Assembly (NCBI GenBank): GCA_017577365.1
Contig: PKRJ01000001.1
Span: 62,001 to 126,000 of the forward strand
Length of the DNA stretch: 64,000 nucleotides
Direction of reading: 5' to 3'
From: Gammaproteobacteria bacterium
GTDB lineage: Bacteria; Pseudomonadota; Gammaproteobacteria; Steroidobacterales; Rariloculaceae
In this document: piece after piece, positions 52,567 to 61,748 of the stretch
Layout: every line of letters begins with the position of its first letter
Position numbering within the stretch: position 1 is the first letter of the stretch
Made by a program: the position numbers and the translations under genes
The notes under the pieces: generated by a model
What the model saw: the letters and a program-made list of their open reading frames with translations, nothing else
Database searches by the model: none
What the model was told of the DNA's origin: nothing

Positions 52567-53196
52567 TCAATGCCGGCTCATCGCGTCGAGCGCATGATTC
52601 GGCTCGATGCCGAGCCGGCGTAGCGTGCGCTCGGCTCGCTTGCTGCCGGTTTTGAGCCACACCTCGTACAAGCGCAGGATATCGATATCGTCGTTGCCGC
52701 GAGCCTCGTCCCGGACCTCGGTCAGCACGTCGACGAAGTCCTGGAACTTCGAAGCGAGCTCGGCGAAGACGGCCGTATAGATCCGGCCGCGCATGCTGCC
52801 CCGCACGCGCTCGGACAACGAGCCGTACGCGGAGCCTCCCATCCTGACGTAGTAGTCGACGTCGACCTGACGCCGCGCGAGCGCTTCGCCGAAGAACCCG
52901 GCGATGAACAGCGAGATATCGCCGATGCGCTGCAACGCGAAATTGCGCTCGTCCTCGGTGGGCGCCTCCGTCGCCTCGGCGAGGAACAGCGCGAGCGGTT
53001 TCAGCCAGCGGCCTTCGGGCGAGCCGTCGTACAGCACCTCGGAGCGCGCGAACAACGTCAGCAGATTCACGACGTAGTAAGCGGTGTGGTCGTCGGCCGA
53101 AAGCCCTTGACGAGCCATCGCGCTCGACACCGAGTTCCTGAAGAACTCCTCCAGGCTCCACACGGGCTTGACCTTCGTCTCGCGCATCGCTGGCAT
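52567..53196 (-). CDS. conserved hypothetical protein
   Basis: A 209-residue helical protein with VWSLEEFFRNSVSSAMARQGLS near the N-terminus, ADDHTAYYVVNLLTLFARSEVLY, RIGDISLFIAGFFGEALARR and VDYYVRMGGSAYGSL. No signal or transmembrane helix is evident. The C-terminus (RRLGIEPNHALDAMSRH) is charged. I recall similar proteins only as uncharacterised. It forms a two-gene unit with the following gene on the same strand; the conserved pairing suggests one pathway, but nothing in the sequence reveals which. Confidence 0.8.
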   Translation of the reverse strand: MPAMRETKVKPVWSLEEFFRNSVSSAMARQGLSADDHTAYYVVNLLTLFARSEVLYDGSPEGRWLKPLALFLAEATEAPTEDERNFALQRIGDISLFIAGFFGEALARRQVDVDYYVRMGGSAYGSLSERVRGSMRGRIYTAVFAELASKFQDFVDVLTEVRDEARGNDDIDILRLYEVWLKTGSKRAERTLRRLGIEPNHALDAMSRH

Positions 53197-53457
53197 AGCT
53201 TCCTCGTCCTGCTCGTGGCCGCCTGCGCCGACTCCTCCGAGTATAGGTAGCGTCGCAAGCGGCTCGAGTGAATCCCATCACGTTTGCCGCGCACCGCTCC
53301 GCCGAGCCCTTGGACCGTGAAGCCGCGGAAACGTGCGCCGCGTTGTATCCTAGGACCCGTTACTACAGCATATTAGAATGACTTTCGACCCGCGACGTTC
53401 CGCCGAAGACGGCAAATCGACGGGGGGCACAGGCACGCATATTTCGGTCACGCCGCT

Positions 53458-55827
53458 TTGACACTCCAAATCGGGCTCGTCCTCGGCATCCTCGCTGCCG
53501 CGCTCGCGCTGTTCATCGGCTCGAAGATCCGCATGGACGTGATCGCGCTGATGGTCGTCGGCAGCCTCGTCGTGACCGGGCTCGTCACGCCGCCCGAAGC
53601 CGTCGCCGGCTTCTCGAACGGCGCGGTCATCGCGATATGGGCGATGTTCATCCTCTCCACCGCGATGACCCGCGCCGGCATCTCGAAAATGATCGGCTAT
53701 ACCGTGCTACGCCTCGCCGGCAGGCAGGAAGCACGGATGATCGTCGTGATCATGATCACGGCCGGGACGCTGTCGTTCTTCATGAACAATATCGGCGTCG
53801 CCGCGCTGATGCTGCCGGTCGTCGTGGACGTCGCGCGGCGAACGCGGATTCCGGCCTCGCGGCTGCTGATTCCCCTGACTTACGGCACGCTGCTCGGCGG
53901 CCTCACGACGCTTGTCGGCACTCCGCCGAACCTGCTGATAGCGGACGCGCTCTCGGCGTCCGGCTTCGAGTCCTTCGGCATCTTCGATTTCGTGCCGGTC
54001 GGCGGCGCGTTGTTCGTGGCCGGCGTGATCTTCGTCGCGCTGATCGGGCGACATCTCTTGCCGAGAAGGAAGCCCGAGGAGCAGACGCAGCGCCGCAGCC
54101 AACGCACGTTGCGTCAGCAGTACGGCCTGCAGGCCCGCAACTTCGAGATGCGCGTCGCGCCCGACTCGATCCTCGTCGGCAAGACGCTCGCGGAAAGCCG
54201 CATCGGCAGCGCGGCCGGCCTGATCGTCCTCGCGCTCGAGCGGCGCGGCCGAACGGAGCTGATGCCGTCACGCCAAACGGTGCTTCAGGGCGGCGACAAG
54301 CTGTTCGTGCAGGGACGCCTCGACCGCTTCCGCGAATTCCAGCGATGGAGCGACCTCGTCATCGAGCGCGAGGCACCGGTGCTGCAGGGCCTCATGGCCG
54401 GGCAGGTAACGATCGCCGAGGTCACGATCAACGAGGGCTCGACGCTCGAAGGCTCGCTGCTTTCTCACTCCGATTTCCGCAAACGCTACGGTGCGAACGT
54501 GCTCGCGATTCGCCGCGGCGACCTGGTGCGCCGCGTGAACCTGACGAAGGTTCCGCTTCGCGCCGGCGACGTGTTGCTGCTGCAGGCGAGCAACGATGCG
54601 GTCCCCGATCTGGAGCGCTCGGCCGACTTCGGCTCGTTCCGAAAGGTCGGGGAGCAGGAACTTTCCGAGGTCTATCGTTTGCAGGAGCGGATCTTCGTCG
54701 TGCGCGTGCCGCGCGACTCGGCGCTCGCGGGCGACACCCTGTCGCAGAGCCGGATCGCGGACGCCTTCGATTTCCGTCTCCTCGCGCTGTTCCGCGAAGG
54801 CGAGCTGACGATCATGCCGGAGGCGGACCTGCCGCTCAAAGGCGGCGACCTCCTGCTGATCCAGGGCCGCGAGGAAGATCTCGACGTGCTGCGCGGCCTG
54901 CAGGAGCTCGAGATCGAGCGCGACAGCACGCCCGCGTACAACGTCCTCGAGTCCGAGCGGCTCGGGATGGTCGAGGCGACGCTCGACCCGCGCTCGCGTC
55001 TCGTCGGGCAGCGCGTCGCGGATCTCGCGTTCCGCGACAAGTACGGTCTCGAGCTCGCGGCCATTTGGCGCAAGGGCGAGGCGATCCGTTCCGACCTCGA
55101 CGATCACACGATCGAGCTCGGCGACGCGATGCTGCTGATCGGGCCGCGCGAGAAGCTGCAGCTCCTCGAGCGCGATCAGGACTTCTTGGTGCTGACGCCG
55201 CTCGGGCAACGCCCGATCGATACGCGCAAGGCGCCTGTCGCCGGCGCGATCATGCTCGGCGTTGTGATCGCGGCGCTCGTCGGTTGGCTGCCGATCTACA
55301 TGGCCGCGCTGATCGGCGCGACGCTGATGGTGCTCACCGGCTGCATCACGATGGAGGAAGCGTATCGCGCGATCGACTGGCGCGGGATTTTCCTGATCGC
55401 CGGCATGCTCCCGCTCGGCACCGCGATGGCGGATACCGGCGCGGCGCGCTTCCTCGCGGAGATCGCGACGGATCTCTTCGGCTCGCTCGGCCCGTGGTGG
55501 GTCATCGGGGCGCTCTATATCGTCACGGCGCTCGCGAACCTCGTGATCCCGGCCGCGGCCCTCGTCGTCGTGATGTCGCCGATCGTGCTGACGGCGAGCG
55601 CCGAGCTCGGCGTCGAGCCGCACACGGCGATGATGGCGATCGCGATGGCGGCGTCCGCGAGCTTCTCGAGCCCGGTGTCGCACGCCGCGCACGTGCTCGT
55701 GATGGGCCCGGGCGGTTACCGGTTCAACGACTTCTTGAGAGTGGGCTTGCCGCTGACGCTCGTGACGTTCGTGACCGCGATGCTCGTGCTGCCGATCTTC
55801 TGGCCGCTGACCAAGCTTTCGTCCTGA
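53458..55827 (+). CDS. SLC13-family anion transporter with RCK_C domains
   Basis: A 789-residue inner-membrane transporter. Transmembrane halves lie at residues 1-200 and 600-789, with family motifs SFFMNNIGVAALMLPV and GTPPNLLIADALS (the Asn-containing sodium/substrate loop). Between them are several TrkA-C (RCK_C) ligand-binding modules (about 215-580), starting at QARNFEMRVAPDSILVGKTL. This architecture is that of the SLC13/CitT-like permeases annotated for sulfate, thiosulfate or dicarboxylates. It starts at TTG 53458, needed to include the first helix; the first ATG (53533) would remove it. Its last 112 bases overlap the convergent SRPBCC gene. Confidence 0.9.
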   Translation: MTLQIGLVLGILAAALALFIGSKIRMDVIALMVVGSLVVTGLVTPPEAVAGFSNGAVIAIWAMFILSTAMTRAGISKMIGYTVLRLAGRQEARMIVVIMITAGTLSFFMNNIGVAALMLPVVVDVARRTRIPASRLLIPLTYGTLLGGLTTLVGTPPNLLIADALSASGFESFGIFDFVPVGGALFVAGVIFVALIGRHLLPRRKPEEQTQRRSQRTLRQQYGLQARNFEMRVAPDSILVGKTLAESRIGSAAGLIVLALERRGRTELMPSRQTVLQGGDKLFVQGRLDRFREFQRWSDLVIEREAPVLQGLMAGQVTIAEVTINEGSTLEGSLLSHSDFRKRYGANVLAIRRGDLVRRVNLTKVPLRAGDVLLLQASNDAVPDLERSADFGSFRKVGEQELSEVYRLQERIFVVRVPRDSALAGDTLSQSRIADAFDFRLLALFREGELTIMPEADLPLKGGDLLLIQGREEDLDVLRGLQELEIERDSTPAYNVLESERLGMVEATLDPRSRLVGQRVADLAFRDKYGLELAAIWRKGEAIRSDLDDHTIELGDAMLLIGPREKLQLLERDQDFLVLTPLGQRPIDTRKAPVAGAIMLGVVIAALVGWLPIYMAALIGATLMVLTGCITMEEAYRAIDWRGIFLIAGMLPLGTAMADTGAARFLAEIATDLFGSLGPWWVIGALYIVTALANLVIPAAALVVVMSPIVLTASAELGVEPHTAMMAIAMAASASFSSPVSHAAHVLVMGPGGYRFNDFLRVGLPLTLVTFVTAMLVLPIFWPLTKLSS

Positions 55828-56252
55828 GCGTCTTCCGCGAGCGAGGCCTCGAGCTTCGCGAGCATCCGCGAGCAGTGGGCGCGGATGCAGCGATCCCAGT
55901 GCTCCTTGCGGAACGTCGCCGCGCCACCGAGCTTGTAGCTCGCCTCGAGCCGAAGCCTCGACCCCGCCTCACCCGGCTCGAGCCGCCACCTGAGCTTGAG
56001 CTCGACGCGGCACGGCGGATCGAGCAGCGTCTCCTGCAACGTGATCGACACCGGCCGGATGCATTCGACGACGCGCCCGCGCCGCAGCACGGAGCCGCGT
56101 TGCTGCTCGTAGCGCGTCCCGGCCGGCAGGACATCGCCGCCCGCGCCGAGCAGCCCGCCGCCCCATCGCCCGTGGCCGACGACGCCGACGAGCGCGGAGA
56201 AGATCTCCGCCATCGGCCGATCGAGAAGCGTTTCGTGATGCTGCCGCTGCAT
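55716..56252 (-). CDS. SRPBCC-like (polyketide cyclase/START) protein
   Basis: A 178-residue frame whose first 140 residues look like a helix-grip fold: HHETLLDRPMAEIFSALVGV, GRWGGGLLGAGGDVLPAGTRYE, RVVECIRPVSITLQETLLDPP, VELKLRWRLEPGEAGSRLRLE. The final 38 residues are read antisense to the SLC13 gene and look non-native (SGQKIGSTSIAVTNVTSVSG), so the stop may have drifted. ATG 56252 has GAGG upstream and is preferred over the TTG at 56273. Such proteins bind hydrophobic ligands; the ligand is unknown. Confidence 0.72.
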   Translation of the reverse strand: MQRQHHETLLDRPMAEIFSALVGVVGHGRWGGGLLGAGGDVLPAGTRYEQQRGSVLRRGRVVECIRPVSITLQETLLDPPCRVELKLRWRLEPGEAGSRLRLEASYKLGGAATFRKEHWDRCIRAHCSRMLAKLEASLAEDAQDESLVSGQKIGSTSIAVTNVTSVSGKPTLKKSLNR

Positions 56253-56331
56253 GTCTCGTTGCCTCGTCGACAACGATACGCGGCGGCACGCGAGGCCTCA
56301 GCGTGCAATTCGCGCGCGATGATGCAGAAAC

Positions 56332-57306
56332 TCACGGAACGAGCACGGTCGAGCCCGTCGTGCGGCGTGCCTCGAGATCGCGATGCGCATCGGCCGCGCG
56401 TTCGAGCGGATAGCGCTGACCGATCTCGATACGCACGTCCCCGCGCTCGATGCGCGTGAAGAGCTCGCGGCAGCCTTCCTCGTAGTCCGCACGCTCGCCG
56501 ATGAAGTGAAACAGCGAGGGCCGCGTCAAATAGAGCGAGCCGCGCCTCATCAGCTCGAGCGGCGAAACCGGCTCGACCGGCCCCGACGAGTTACCGAAGC
56601 TCACCATCACGCCGTGCGGACGCAAGCAGTCGAGCGATTGAAAGAACGTGGCACGGCCGATCGAGTCGTAGACGACCGGCACGCCTTTTCCATCCGTGAG
56701 CTCCCTCACGCGAGCGACGATGTCGTCGCTCGAGAGCAGCACCGTCTCGCAGCCGTGTGCCTCGGCCACGGCCCGTTTCTCCTCGCTGCCGACGACACCG
56801 ATGACGCGCGCGCCGAGGCTCTTGGCCCATTGCGCCGTGATCAGGCCGACGCCGCCCGCGGCGGCATAGAGCAGCACGAAGTCGCCCGGCTGCACGCGAT
56901 AACTTCGGTGCAGCAGATACCACGCGGTCAGGCCCTTCAGCATCGCCGCGGCCGCGACATCGTCGGCGATCGCGTCGGGCAACGGCACGAGCCATTTCGC
57001 ATCGATGACGCGTTCCTCCGAGTACGCGTCGAGCGGCGGCGGGCTCACATAAGCGACGCGCATGCCGGGCGTGAGCCCTTCGACCTCGGCACCGACCTCG
57101 ACGACGACGCCCGCCCCTTCGGAGCCGAGGCCGCTCGGAAGCGTCAGCGCGTAGAGCCCGCTCCGGTAGTACGTATCGATCATGTTGAGCCCGATCGCCG
57201 TATGACGCAGGCGCACCTGTCCCGCGCGCGGCGACGGAACGTCGACCTCGACGACGCGAAGCGTTTCGGGTCCGCCGAAACGGTCGATGCGAATGGCGCG
57301 GGACAT
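56332..57306 (-). CDS. quinone oxidoreductase (zeta-crystallin family)
   Basis: An NADPH-dependent quinone reductase or enone reductase of the MDR superfamily. The 324-residue protein has the N-terminal GroES-like part (IRIDRFGGPETLRVVEVDVP, GLNMIDTYYRSGLY), the Rossmann motif YAAAGGVGLITAQWAKSLGARVIG, and the typical ending GQRYPLERAADAHRDLEARRTTGSTVL. There are no zinc-binding cysteines. The match to QorA is strong over the whole length. It is divergent from the ferredoxin reductase, with about 50 bases between the starts. Confidence 0.93.
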   Translation of the reverse strand: MSRAIRIDRFGGPETLRVVEVDVPSPRAGQVRLRHTAIGLNMIDTYYRSGLYALTLPSGLGSEGAGVVVEVGAEVEGLTPGMRVAYVSPPPLDAYSEERVIDAKWLVPLPDAIADDVAAAAMLKGLTAWYLLHRSYRVQPGDFVLLYAAAGGVGLITAQWAKSLGARVIGVVGSEEKRAVAEAHGCETVLLSSDDIVARVRELTDGKGVPVVYDSIGRATFFQSLDCLRPHGVMVSFGNSSGPVEPVSPLELMRRGSLYLTRPSLFHFIGERADYEEGCRELFTRIERGDVRIEIGQRYPLERAADAHRDLEARRTTGSTVLVP

Positions 57307-57357
57307 CGAGCGGGCTCCGAGGGTTAGAATCGGGGAACGACCAAGATAACCCAGACG

Positions 57358-58578
57358 ATGACCGAGCATCTATTGATCGTCGGCGCGGGACAGGCCGCGA
57401 CCCAAGCCGTGCACACGCTCAGGCAGAACGGCTACTCCGGCCGAATCACGATCGTCGGCGGCGAGCGTCATCCGCCTTATCAGCGTCCCCCGCTTTCGAA
57501 GAAGTATCTGGCCGGCGAGCTCGCGCGAGAACGCCTCGAGCTACGCCCCGCGGTCTGGTACCGCGAGCGCGACGTGACGCTCGAGCTCGGCACGCGCGCG
57601 GTCGAGCTCGAGCCGGCTGCCCGGCGCGTGAGGCTCGACGACGGCCGCATCGTCGACTACGACCGCCTGATCCTCGCGACCGGAAGCAAAGCGCGCAGGC
57701 TCGCCGTCCCGGGCGCGGAGCTCGCCGGCATTCACTATCTGCGCACGATCGACGACGTCGACGCGATCGCGCCCGAGCTCGTGCCGGGGCGGCGTCTCGT
57801 GCTCGTCGGCGCCGGTTATATCGGCCTCGAGGTCGCTTCCGTCGCCGTGCGCCGCGGGCTCGACGTCACGGTGCTCGAGGCCGCGGACCGCGTGATGAGC
57901 CGCGTCGTCGGCCCCGCGATCAGCGCGTTCTACGAGCGCTATCATCGCGACGCGGGCGTGAACATCGAGTGTGGGACGGTCGTCTCGGGTTTCGTCGGAC
58001 GCGAGCGCGTCGAGGCCGTCGAGACGTCCGGCGGGCTGCGTTTCGCGTGCGACGTCGTGATCGTCGGCATCGGCGTGGACCCCGACGTGGAGCTCGCGCG
58101 CAGCGGCGGACTGCCGTGCGATAACGGCATCGTCGTCGACGAGCGCGGCCGGACCGCCGATCCGCTGATCGTCGCGGCCGGCGATTGCACGAATCATCCG
58201 CATCCGCTCGCGGCAAGCCGCGTTCGGCTCGAATCCGTGCAGAACGCGATCGAGCAAGCGAAGGCCGCGGCGTCGAACTTCGCGGGCGAGCCGCACGCGT
58301 ATGCCGAGGTGCCGTGGTTCTGGTCCGATCAGTACGACCTGAAGCTGCAGATCGCGGGGCTTGCCGAAGGCTACGACGAGACGATCGTGCGAGGCGATCC
58401 CGCCCAGAAGAGCTTCGCGGTCTATCACCTGCGCGGCGGGGAGCTCGCGGCGGTGGAGGCCGTGAACGCGCCGAGGGATTTCATGTTCGCGCGCAAGGCG
58501 ATCGCCGCCCGCATCTCGCCGCGCGCGGATCAGATCGCGGACCCCGCATTCGATCTCGCGAAGCTGCTGCCGGCCTGA
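57358..58578 (+). CDS. FAD-dependent ferredoxin/rubredoxin reductase
   Basis: A 406-residue flavoprotein of the putidaredoxin-reductase type, transferring electrons from NAD(P)H to a small iron-sulfur protein. It has FAD motif LLIVGAGQAATQAVHTLRQNG, the NAD motif LVLVGAGYIGLEVASVAVRRG, the second FAD motif DPLIVAAGDCTNHPHP and the C-terminal region VPWFWSDQYDLKLQIAGLA, all typical of the class I ferredoxin reductases serving P450 or dioxygenase systems. No P450, dioxygenase or ferredoxin gene is adjacent, so the partner is encoded elsewhere. Confidence 0.94.
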   Translation: MTEHLLIVGAGQAATQAVHTLRQNGYSGRITIVGGERHPPYQRPPLSKKYLAGELARERLELRPAVWYRERDVTLELGTRAVELEPAARRVRLDDGRIVDYDRLILATGSKARRLAVPGAELAGIHYLRTIDDVDAIAPELVPGRRLVLVGAGYIGLEVASVAVRRGLDVTVLEAADRVMSRVVGPAISAFYERYHRDAGVNIECGTVVSGFVGRERVEAVETSGGLRFACDVVIVGIGVDPDVELARSGGLPCDNGIVVDERGRTADPLIVAAGDCTNHPHPLAASRVRLESVQNAIEQAKAAASNFAGEPHAYAEVPWFWSDQYDLKLQIAGLAEGYDETIVRGDPAQKSFAVYHLRGGELAAVEAVNAPRDFMFARKAIAARISPRADQIADPAFDLAKLLPA

Positions 58579-58602
58579 GCGCCGACGGCGAAGCGCGCTC
58601 GG

Positions 58603-59277
58603 TCAGCCGGCGCCGTCCGCTTGCAGCGGATCGAGCACGAAACGCAGCTCCGCGGACACGCCGCCGAAACCCTTGTCTCGCGTGAACGATTCGATGCGGT
58701 AGCGCTCGACGGCGCGGCCTTCGCGGTTAGCGAACTCGCCGGTCGCGCCGACGACGAGCGCGCGCCCGTCCGGCGCGAGCCCCGCCGTCGCGACGTAGTC
58801 GCGCGGCCCTCGAAACGCGCGCCTGAGCAGAGAGACCGAGACGAGCGTGTCCTTCGCGACCGGCCAGACGTTGCTCTCGCCGAGCACGTACAGGGAGCCC
58901 TCGCCGGGCAACGTCACGAGCCATACGTCGTCGACGATGACGCCGGCCGTCAGAAGCTCCGTTCGCTCCGACGGCACGAGCACGCGGCTCGCGATCGCGG
59001 GCGAGCCGTCGGATGAAGACAGCCTGATCAGACCGAGCGCGCTCTTGCGTACCGTGCGCTCCCAAAGCTCTTCGACGCCGTCGGGTCGGACCGGCACGAA
59101 GGCAGGCTGCGAATGCGTCAGCACGATCGCCGCCTCGGGCAGATCGTAGCGGAGCGCCCGATCGAGGTCGTCGATGCGCCCGTCGCCGGGCCCGATCAGC
59201 GGGTTCGCGAAGATCAATGCGGCGCCGGCAACGGCGCCGACGATCGCCCCGGCAATCAGCATGAATAAGTGCCTCAT
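58603..59277 (-). CDS. membrane-anchored hypothetical protein
   Basis: A 224-residue protein with one N-terminal helix (LFMLIAGAIVGAVAGAALIFANPLIG) and a soluble domain of alternating beta-strands (AAIVLTHSQPAFVPVRPDGVEELW, SRVLVPSERTELLTAGVIVDDVWLV, ALVVGATGEFANREGRAVERYRI). It follows the similar-sized gene at 59300 by 22 bases on the same strand, and both share the N-anchor plus beta-rich design, which suggests an operon of distant paralogs. No family is recognised. Confidence 0.75.
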   Translation of the reverse strand: MRHLFMLIAGAIVGAVAGAALIFANPLIGPGDGRIDDLDRALRYDLPEAAIVLTHSQPAFVPVRPDGVEELWERTVRKSALGLIRLSSSDGSPAIASRVLVPSERTELLTAGVIVDDVWLVTLPGEGSLYVLGESNVWPVAKDTLVSVSLLRRAFRGPRDYVATAGLAPDGRALVVGATGEFANREGRAVERYRIESFTRDKGFGGVSAELRFVLDPLQADGAG

Positions 59278-59299
59278 CGGCGGATGCGTCTCCCGGAAA

Positions 59300-59929
59300 T
59301 CACGTGCCGCGCACGGTCACCGTGGCGAGCTCGATCGTGCCGCGCAGCTCGCCGCTCTCGCCGACGCCCGTGATCGTCCAAGTTTCGGTGTACGTGCCTT
59401 CGAGCCCCGCGAACTCGTGCGTGCCGCCGAGTATCCGCCCGTTCGACGGCGGACGCGGGAACACGACGCGGACCTCCCCGCTCCAGGCCTCGCCGGCGCG
59501 GCGGCCCGCCGAGGACAGCGCGTTGTCGAGCGCGCGGGCAGGCTCGGCGTCGCCCGTGAGCAGCATCGTGCCGCGCCCCGGCACGACCAGCAGCCACGCG
59601 GCGCCCGAGGCGCCCCCCATCGGGTCGCGGTGCCGCGCCGCGACTCCGATGACCTGACCCTCGCGGTCGCGCACCTTGAACTGCTCGACCAGCACGGAGC
59701 CCGGCTCGGCGGCCGCGGCACCGAAAGCGCGCAGGCCCGCTTCCTCGCCGCCGGCGACGGCGATTCGATCCGCGGGCAGGCGGATCACGAACGTCTCGGC
59801 CCGGCCGCCGTTCGAGACGACGGTCGTGTGCGACGGCACACGATCCGGACCGACCCACGGCACGAACCGCGCGGCGGCGAGGACGCCCGCGAGCCCGAGC
59901 AACACACCGAGAACGAACGTCGCTCTCAT
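59300..59929 (-). CDS. membrane-anchored hypothetical protein
   Basis: A 209-residue protein with an N-terminal helix (VLGVLLGLAGVLAAARFVPWV) and a beta-rich soluble domain (TVVSNGGRAETFVIRLPADRI, AAWLLVVPGRGTMLLTG, EVRVVFPRPPSNGRILGGTHEF). The end TYTETWTITGVGESGELRGTIEL resembles a small binding domain. ATG 59929 with a GGAG site is preferred; the longer frame adds nine residues. The following gene (58603) is similar in design. Function unknown; upstream lies gshA on the same strand after 95 bases. Confidence 0.75.
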   Translation of the reverse strand: MRATFVLGVLLGLAGVLAAARFVPWVGPDRVPSHTTVVSNGGRAETFVIRLPADRIAVAGGEEAGLRAFGAAAAEPGSVLVEQFKVRDREGQVIGVAARHRDPMGGASGAAWLLVVPGRGTMLLTGDAEPARALDNALSSAGRRAGEAWSGEVRVVFPRPPSNGRILGGTHEFAGLEGTYTETWTITGVGESGELRGTIELATVTVRGT

Positions 59930-60024
59930 GGAGCTCCATGAATCGGAAAAGCCCACGAAGTATGAGCTTCCAGACCGAACCGCACGGTTAACCGACTCAC
60001 ACTTCGCCGTACGGGCGTGTGCGG

Positions 60025-61623
60025 TCAGACTTCGGAGAAATAGCGCGCGAGGTACTCGGCGAACGGCGTGTCGTCTTGCTCGAGCCGCGCCTGCTCGGCG
60101 AGCGAAGACGCGGCCAGCGCATCGAGCTCCGCCTCGCGTGCCGCCGACAACGGCGTCGCGAGCAGCGCGTCGCGATGAGCGCTCGCGAGCCCGCGGGCGT
60201 ATTCGGCGAACGACACGCCGCGCTCACGCATCGCGGCGAGCAGCCGCGCCGACGGCGTCGCGTCCGGGTCCTCGAGCGCCTCCCGCTGCCGCGCGAGCGC
60301 TTCGACATAACCCGGCGTGTGACCCTCGAGGAGCTCGGCGATGTCGCCGAGGCGATCGACGACCTCGAGGCCCCACGAGCCGAGCTCGCGCGTCGTCCCG
60401 CCGCTCGGGAGCGCGAGTTTCCGCCGCCGTCCCTCGCGCGCGACGGCGAGGTCGCGCGCGTCGATCTCGCGCTGCTCGTCGGCGTCGATCGGCGGGCTTT
60501 CGGCGAGCAGACAGTAGAGGAGCAGAAGCTCGACGAAGGGCAGCGTGTGCCGGTCGATGCCGATCGGGTCGGTCGGGCAGAGATCGAGCGTGCGGATCTC
60601 GACGTACTCGACGCCGCCGCGGCGCAGCGCGACGGTCGGGCGATCGGACGTGCCCTTGCGCGGTTTCGGGCGAATCTGCGTGTAGTACTCGTTCTCGATC
60701 TGCAGGATGTTCGCGTTCAGCTGCCGATACTCGCCGTCGACCTCGACGCCGATCTCGGCGTAGCGCGGCTCGACCGTGGTGACCGCCGCGACGAGCCCGG
60801 CCACGTACTCGTCGAGCGAGTTCAACGAGATCGACAGGCGCGCCTGGGTCTTGTTGCGGTAGCCGATATCGCTCATGCGCAGGGACGTCGCATACGGCGC
60901 ATACCACGTCCCCGGATCGAGCTCCTCGAGAAGCTCGTGGCCGCCGGGAAGGAACGATTTGCACAGCGCCGGCGACGCGCCGAAGAGATAGATCACGAGC
61001 CACGAGAGCCGGCGATAGTTGCGCGCGAGGCCCATCATGCGCTCGGAGCGAAACCGATCGAGCGGCTCGTCGCGCCTCCCCGCCGCATCCCGGTACGCTT
61101 CCCACAGCGCGAGCGGCGGCGAATAGTTGAAATGCACGCCGGCGATCGCCTGCATCGCCCGGCCGTAGCGGTAGCCGAGCCCGCGGCGATAGACGGTCTT
61201 CATCATGCCGGGATTCGAGGAGCCGTACCGCGCGATCGGAATCTCCTGGTTCGCGTTCACGATGCACGGCATGCTCGACGGCCAAAGCCGCTCGTCGCCG
61301 ATCCGGCGCAACGTGTACACGTGCAGGTCGCGCAGGAACTCGAGCGTCTCCGCGTTCGTCGCGCGCGGCGGCGTCACGAACTCGAGGAGCGCCTCGGAAT
61401 AGTCCGTCGTGAGGTACGGGTGGGTCAGCGCGGAGCCGAGCGCGGCCGGATGCGGGCTCTTGGACAAGCGGCCGTCCGCCGTGACGCGGAGGCTTTCCTT
61501 CTCGACGCCTCGCAGCCCGCCCCCGAGGAGAGCGCGGTTGCCGGGTTCCAGCAGCCAATCGAGACGGGCTGTCCTCAAGTTCTGATCCTTCGTCGCTCGA
61601 TGGGCCGCTCCTGCCCCGGTCAT
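60025..61623 (-). CDS. gshA: glutamate--cysteine ligase (GshA type 1)
   Basis: The first and rate-limiting enzyme of glutathione synthesis. The 532-residue protein has the gammaproteobacterial GshA pattern: GVEKESLRVTADGRLS near residue 40, the substrate loop TTDYSEALLEFVTPP, WPSSMPCIVNANQEIPIARYGSSN, GVHFNYSPP and the RTLDLCPTDPIG segment. It begins at ATG 61623 and no other start fits better. Length and motifs leave little doubt. It is upstream of two small membrane-anchored genes on the same strand and divergent from the DUF2845 gene. Confidence 0.97.
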   Translation of the reverse strand: MTGAGAAHRATKDQNLRTARLDWLLEPGNRALLGGGLRGVEKESLRVTADGRLSKSPHPAALGSALTHPYLTTDYSEALLEFVTPPRATNAETLEFLRDLHVYTLRRIGDERLWPSSMPCIVNANQEIPIARYGSSNPGMMKTVYRRGLGYRYGRAMQAIAGVHFNYSPPLALWEAYRDAAGRRDEPLDRFRSERMMGLARNYRRLSWLVIYLFGASPALCKSFLPGGHELLEELDPGTWYAPYATSLRMSDIGYRNKTQARLSISLNSLDEYVAGLVAAVTTVEPRYAEIGVEVDGEYRQLNANILQIENEYYTQIRPKPRKGTSDRPTVALRRGGVEYVEIRTLDLCPTDPIGIDRHTLPFVELLLLYCLLAESPPIDADEQREIDARDLAVAREGRRRKLALPSGGTTRELGSWGLEVVDRLGDIAELLEGHTPGYVEALARQREALEDPDATPSARLLAAMRERGVSFAEYARGLASAHRDALLATPLSAAREAELDALAASSLAEQARLEQDDTPFAEYLARYFSEV

Positions 61624-61748
61624 TATAGGCCGAGGGCCCCGATCGTCATCGGTCGAGACGGGTCACCGCATCGCGGGGCGACACAGACGGCCCGTTAAGG
61701 CAAGATTCGGTCGAGGGCGGCGATGATCGGCGCGAACGAGGCGCAACG

